Below are positions 6,301-8,642 of a stretch of 8,642 nucleotides of DNA, piece by piece. The notes below the pieces were generated by a model. The model had not been told where the DNA came from. It made no database searches and saw only the letters and a program-made list of their open reading frames with translations. The stretch lies in assembly GCA_046484045.1 (NCBI GenBank), contig JAWOBZ010000017.1, forward strand, positions 1-8,642, read 5' to 3'. Position 1 is the first letter of the stretch; every line of letters starts with the position of its first letter. Source of the stretch: CAZHUM01 sp046484045 (GTDB lineage Archaea; Thermoplasmatota; Thermoplasmata; Halarchaeoplasmatales; Halarchaeoplasmataceae). Position numbers and translations under genes: made by a program.

Positions 6301-7835
6301 TGGCCGAATTCAGTATCGATAGAGAGATCCTTTTCTCCAACCATATATAGCACCGGGAGTCCGTTCACATGGTTCAGATTGATGTGGTGCGAGTTCCAGA
6401 AATGTCTTTCATCCCCCGAGATAGTAATGCTGTCAAAGATCATCGTGTTGTTTTCAATGGATATGTTGACGCACCCTTCCATGACGAATCCGCCGTTCGA
6501 GTTATTCCTTAAATGGTTGTTGATGAAACGGCTGTTATTGGTCCGTTTTAGGTATATTCCGTGTTGATAGTTGTTCGTAAAAGAGCAGTTCCTCACGGTT
6601 ATATTGTCCGAATACACCGCAGAGAATCCCATGGATATCTCACTTATGTTGTTGTCATCAAAAATCATATTAGAACAGTTCACCAGAACCACCTGTCCAA
6701 AGGTACCGCCTACATGACTGCTCTGATTTTTCAAAAACAGCAGTTCACTACCACGAACCCGGTTGTTATCTCCAACGTGATGGCTGCTCCAGTGTTTCAT
6801 CATATCTCCCTTTATCATCACCCCTTCGGATTCCATCACATTGTTGTAAAGGCTGCACGATGTGCATGAAGATATCTTGATCTCACCACTATCGGAAATT
6901 TTGTTATCTGAGATATTCGACCCGTGTATGTTATTGACAAAGATGCTTGCCGATTTTACCTCGGTGATGTTGTTACCAACGACGTCGTTTTGCTCCGAGG
7001 TATCGATGTATATACCATAATTATCACACTCGTGGATCCGGTTCATAGATATCACATTTCCTTCACTGGCATATTTCATGTAAACCGCGTGATTACCACA
7101 TCCTATACAGACATTGTTGGTTATCGTATTGTTAGATGATCCGGTAAGGAATATACCCGTGCTGTTGATTGACTCGAAGGTGTTGTTAACCATCGAGTTC
7201 TCGTCAGAGGAATCCAGATAGACACCATACTTACACGAATAAACATGATTTTTCGTCACATCTGTTTTAACTGACGACGCTATCATCAGCCCCCTTTCAT
7301 TGTATGCAAAATATCCTTCTGAAATATTCACGTAGGAGCAGTCATCTATGTAGCTCCCGTATCTATCGTTGAAAACCGAGGTAACGTTGATAAGATCGCC
7401 GTTAGTAGAATTAAAAATGACTACTCCGGTTCTCATAAAGTAAGGTTTCCAGTATCTTCCACTGCCGTTCGTAAAGACGGAATCCTTCACGACGAAATGA
7501 CCTGTTGTATTCCCTATATATAGACCGCATCCCTCATCGGTACCGTCGATTTTCAATGACTCTATCACCCAGGGGTCCCATGCGGTCCCATTTCCCTTCC
7601 ATCCCTCCTGGTCGACTGTATTTTGAAAGTCGATATCGTTGTTTATGCGTATCGGGTCGTATTCTACCAATCTATCCGAAATCGGGTCAAGGTCTAAATT
7701 TACCTCGGCATGTTCGTCCGTTGATGAATGCGGGATAACTTCTCCTGAAGCTGATAAGATATTGGAAGATAGTAAGATCAAAAACACCGCTAGACAGATA
7801 GATTTTACATTTCCTTCATTTATAGGATCCCGCAT
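3333..7835 (-). CDS. Giant cell-surface protein: NosD-type beta-helix, Ig-like array, calcium-binding repeats, membrane anchor
   Basis: The 1500 residues divide into clear parts. (1) Signal peptide, about 1-31, with core ICLAVFLILLSSNIL. (2) An entry segment about 60-105, with GNGTAWDPWVIESLKIDG, typical of NosD-like archaeal proteins. (3) A right-handed parallel beta-helix of PbH1-type repeats, about 105-670, rich in Asn ladders (NNTI, GIYI). (4) A NosD-like closing motif, GNYWHDYQGVD ... DGIGDWSY ... FYPLM (688-731). (5) Seven Ig-like/fibronectin-type units, 741-1362. (6) Thrombospondin type 3-like calcium-binding repeats, about 1365-1441. (7) A membrane helix, about 1451-1475, then a tail of about 25 residues. 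I count about 50 N-glycosylation sequons by eye. The protein probably projects from the cell surface and may bind or process glycans, but no catalytic motif is evident. The ATG is the only start before the signal peptide. No ribosome site is seen; a TATA-like box 25 nt upstream suggests a leaderless transcript. Confidence 0.92.
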   Translation of the reverse strand: MRDPINEGNVKSICLAVFLILLSSNILSASGEVIPHSSTDEHAEVNLDLDPISDRLVEYDPIRINNDIDFQNTVDQEGWKGNGTAWDPWVIESLKIDGTDEGCGLYIGNTTGHFVVKDSVFTNGSGRYWKPYFMRTGVVIFNSTNGDLINVTSVFNDRYGSYIDDCSYVNISEGYFAYNERGLMIASSVKTDVTKNHVYSCKYGVYLDSSDENSMVNNTFESINSTGIFLTGSSNNTITNNVCIGCGNHAVYMKYASEGNVISMNRIHECDNYGIYIDTSEQNDVVGNNITEVKSASIFVNNIHGSNISDNKISDSGEIKISSCTSCSLYNNVMESEGVMIKGDMMKHWSSHHVGDNNRVRGSELLFLKNQSSHVGGTFGQVVLVNCSNMIFDDNNISEISMGFSAVYSDNITVRNCSFTNNYQHGIYLKRTNNSRFINNHLRNNSNGGFVMEGCVNISIENNTMIFDSITISGDERHFWNSHHINLNHVNGLPVLYMVGEKDLSIDTEFGQVLGVDCSNISLSNQIINNSDAGVQFAFCEDIRVADSIISNTIDGVSFYNCSGSIENNIIHKNRDGLYISSGSSNDVRLNNISHNSNSGIRIKDSENCTISENNITSNGYNGIFLQSSSNNTIEYNNIIHNDFRGIFIYPGDSSSNLVYNNNFQANTVHAWNTGSDNGWNLSYGTNGNYWHDYQGVDIYSGKNQDIDGKDGIGDWSYNFTSSSKDFYPLMHRLVWWKDVEPDIELISHENDSYFRPGVKIQFDIWDENYDLIDASYSINNTAFQNFSSNYSIDTTGWDDGGYDVDVMASDSGGRTRAESYRFYIDTAPPSLNITRPGQNSLISRKNVTAYWVAQDELDPSLRYEVYMDDDTWIFTELNHTTLYDLSEGNHSLVVKAFDEAGNWAESKISFIVDTVKPYVSVDPIYDGMSSNDKDFYLNWVGGDNGSGLHRYEIDLDGKGWIDIGLDTEYVFHNISDGEHRIDVRALDKAGNTASDSIDFFIDTEKPDIEIVFPLQSSYINNKTLELRWRKGENVSDVDGYNVTLDDELISTTDLTYLNISSISEGEHHVNITVFDKSGNSNYSCITFTVERTPPEINILSPADELVTDDNNISVIWEGTDSASGIMNYSIRLDDGEWIRLGKESIYNFSEVEDGEHRIALWATDRAGNHNSASIGITVDQGLPEIVCLSPTANSYLSERDVEVVWNAEDDVSGVSRVKLKLDQGRSVTYSEITGSGTHSFNQLSEGEHRLKITCLDKANNSKSVCINFSIDVSDPWISLLYPKNGGIYDSGQIRARWEGGDKVTDIDHYEIKMDNGSWIDKSKNLQHTFKNLSEEEHVVWIKAVDLAGNLRTDYAYFTVDISDDFDGDGLADHLDNDIDGDGMPNLWEEKYGLDPYDPGDAGLDLDGDGLTNLEEYNKGTDPNDDDTDGDGVIDGEDDYPLDSERSSSDDFLVFIAVVIVILITSAAALYFFVVRSHVIKTKGSEGSMDDDYRNNYFHR
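3513..3743 (-). repeat. Thrombospondin type 3-like calcium-binding repeats
   Basis: These bases encode residues 1365-1441 of the surface protein. They contain FDGDGLADHLDNDIDGDG, DLDGDGLTNLEEYNKGTDP and DTDGDGVIDGEDD. The DxDGDGxxD pattern is the hallmark of calcium-binding stalks next to archaeal and bacterial membrane anchors. The stretch would form a rigid calcium-dependent spacer between the Ig-like units and the membrane helix. Confidence 0.85.
3750..5615 (-). repeat. Array of seven Ig-like units
   Basis: Residues 741-1362 hold seven units of about 86-92 residues, beginning near 741, 830, 919, 1008, 1095, 1184 and 1276. Each runs from a P-x-[IV] strand start through a W-x-x-x-D centre and a YxIxLDxxxW strand to LSEGEHxIxVxAxDxAGN, closing with FxxDTxxP. 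The first unit is the most diverged: it has GGYDVDVMASDSGG where the others have EGEH and AGN. Unit 6 has KANN in place of KAGN. The units have drifted well apart in protein sequence, so they are old duplications. Confidence 0.8.
6180..6452 (-). repeat. Beta-helix internal duplication, second copy
   Basis: Residues 462-552 match residues 331-422 at an offset of 131. Shared positions include W-x-SHH, then N-x-V-x-G, a Leu-rich strand, FGQV-x-x-V-x-CSN, and a closing I-x-V strand. This copy has FWNSHHINLNHVNGLPVLYM and FGQVLGVDCSNI. Confidence 0.75.
6570..6845 (-). repeat. Beta-helix internal duplication, first copy
   Basis: Residues 331-422 carry HWSSHHVGDNNRVRGSELLF and FGQVVLVNCSNM, matching the second copy. 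The bases are diverged but the layout is the same. Similar segments are found in other archaeal NosD-like surface proteins, from general knowledge. Confidence 0.75.
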
Positions 7836-7856
7836 CGATATAAAAACCCAAACTGG

Positions 7857-7864
7857 ATTAATAA
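7857..7864 (-). promoter_or_regulatory. Probable TATA box of the giant surface protein gene
   Basis: The minus strand reads TTATTAAT, centred about 25 nt before the ATG at 7835 within the 42-bp gap after the helicase gene. This fits a leaderless transcript. A second AT-rich stretch, TTTTTATAT, lies directly before the ATG and is too close to act as the box for this start. Confidence 0.4.
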
Positions 7865-7877
7865 CGGTTTTGGTATC

Positions 7878-8642
7878 TTATGACAAATCAAAAAAGCCTT
7901 CTATCTCACCGTTCACATCCTCGACCAGTTTCAGATTCGGTATGTACTGTTTGAAGTGCACGGCTCTTTCATCCAGTATGATCGATACGCCCCTGTCCTC
8001 CTCGCTCCTAATAAGACGACCCGTGGCCTGCAGTATCTTTCTGACCGCCGGGGCCTTCACCGTGTAATCCCATCCTTTCCCGAATTTAAGGTCGTAGTAA
8101 TGCTGCAGTCCCCTCTGCCTGGCGGTAGGTTTTGGATACGGGATGCCCACCATCACCGCTACCTCCAATTCCTTTCCGGGGAAGTCCATCCCCTCGCTCA
8201 GCCGCCCACCGATAACGGAAAAAAGGTCTCCGCCGTTCTTCTTGAACTCGTCTACCAGTTCCATCAGCACCGGCTGGCTCATGCCCTGGCTCTCGATGAA
8301 AATATCGTTTTTTACGCCGTCTAGAGCTCTAACCACCGAGTTCATCAAACGATAGCTCGGGAAGAAGAATATAGTGTTCCTATCCACATCTGATATCAAC
8401 TTTCCTATGTCATCTACGATCTTCTGGAGCATCTCGTCGTCCCTGTTCAGAGCTTCGTACTGCGTAGTGATGCCGCGTTTATAGATAGAGAATTTGTTCT
8501 CATCCGGGAAGGGAGAGCCGTATATCTTCACCTCGGAATCATAAGGAAGACCTATGGAGTCCTTGTACTCGTCCATGGGTTCCAATGTAGCGGATTGATG
8601 GATGCTGCACCAACAGTGATTGAGCGCTTCGGTTATCCTGCT
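7878..8642 (-). CDS. XPD/Rad3-family DNA helicase, C-terminal part
   Basis: The frame is open to the right edge, so the gene starts outside the window. The 254 residues seen are helicase domain 2 of a superfamily 2, Rad3/XPD-type 5'-3' DNA helicase that unwinds DNA in repair or replication restart. Near the edge is the family motif SATLEP with YKDSIGL (fragment residues 17-32). Motif IV is NTIFFFPSYRLMN (about 89-101), motif V is GGRLSEGMDFPG (145-156), and motif VI is QATGRLIRSEEDRG (205-218), with the arginine finger in QxxGRxIR. A TTG at 8585 falls inside the SATL motif and is not a real start. Walker A, the iron-sulphur cluster domain and the Arch domain would lie outside the window, so XPD itself cannot be told from other archaeal Rad3-like helicases. 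It is followed after 42 bp, in the same frame, by the giant surface gene. Confidence 0.92.
   Translation of the reverse strand, partial: SRITEALNHCWCSIHQSATLEPMDEYKDSIGLPYDSEVKIYGSPFPDENKFSIYKRGITTQYEALNRDDEMLQKIVDDIGKLISDVDRNTIFFFPSYRLMNSVVRALDGVKNDIFIESQGMSQPVLMELVDEFKKNGGDLFSVIGGRLSEGMDFPGKELEVAVMVGIPYPKPTARQRGLQHYYDLKFGKGWDYTVKAPAVRKILQATGRLIRSEEDRGVSIILDERAVHFKQYIPNLKLVEDVNGEIEGFFDLS

Larger units (their letters stand above)
5826..7523 (-). other. Right-handed beta-helix region (NosD/PbH1-type)
   Basis: Residues about 105-670 repeat a coil of roughly 22-24 residues of the form SxxNxIxxNxIxxxxxxGIxL. Examples are SSNNTITNNVCIGCGNHAVY (233-252), SENCTISENNITSNGYNGIF (606-625) and SSSNNTIEYNNIIHNDFRGI (628-647). 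Asn-rich turns stack on each other as in NosD and in carbohydrate-active beta-helix proteins. Two longer insert-bearing segments inside it are near copies of each other and are listed separately. Confidence 0.85.

Noticed and set aside
3750..6845. Tandem DNA repeat or CRISPR-like array in the surface gene
   Set aside because: The repetition is at the protein level; the bases have diverged, and there is no short identical repeat with regular spacers.
7956..8324. A 122-residue plus-strand frame opposite the helicase
   Set aside because: The minus strand holds helicase motifs V and VI in this stretch; the plus-strand frame shows no family features.
8583..8585. TTG as the start of the helicase gene
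   Set aside because: It falls within the conserved SATL motif, and the frame stays open with family-like residues to the right edge.

Overview
The window is archaeal. It carries an archaeal-type nascent polypeptide-associated complex protein (NAC plus UBA domains), a short archaeal-type PRPP synthetase, a HypB GTPase whose N-terminus resembles methanogen HypB, and the C-terminal part of an XPD/Rad3-type helicase. Many starts lie about 26-37 nt downstream of a TATA-like box, several with no good Shine-Dalgarno sequence, as expected for short-leader or leaderless archaeal transcripts. A huge NosD-type surface protein with Ig-like units and a C-terminal membrane anchor suggests a euryarchaeon, possibly of the Thermoplasmatota, but the window alone does not settle the lineage. 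HypB implies an anaerobic organism with a [NiFe] hydrogenase.

Layout from left to right: (1) the 5' part of an unrecognised membrane protein, minus strand, running off the left edge; (2) NAC, minus strand; (3) a 102-bp divergent promoter region; (4) PRPP synthetase, plus strand; (5) a 231-bp intergenic region with a perfect double palindrome, two TATA-like boxes, a pyrimidine-rich leader and a hairpin; (6) an unrecognised 304-aa exported, membrane-anchored protein, plus strand; (7) HypB, minus strand, overlapping gene 6 tail to tail by 19 bp; (8) a 1500-aa surface protein, minus strand, covering more than half the window; (9) the C-terminal 254 residues of an XPD-like helicase, minus strand, running off the right edge.

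The genes do not form one pathway. NAC, PRPP synthetase and XPD are housekeeping genes, and HypB is a metallocentre-maturation factor without its usual partners here. The two envelope proteins (304 aa and 1500 aa) share an architecture of signal peptide, beta-rich outer part, C-terminal membrane helix and short charged tail. They are not adjacent (hypB separates them) and are on opposite strands. I see no tRNA, rRNA, CRISPR array, insertion sequence or integrase, and no clear new multi-gene system. The least explained items are the 304-aa protein, the double palindrome after the PRPP synthetase gene, and the build and internal duplication of the 1500-aa protein.
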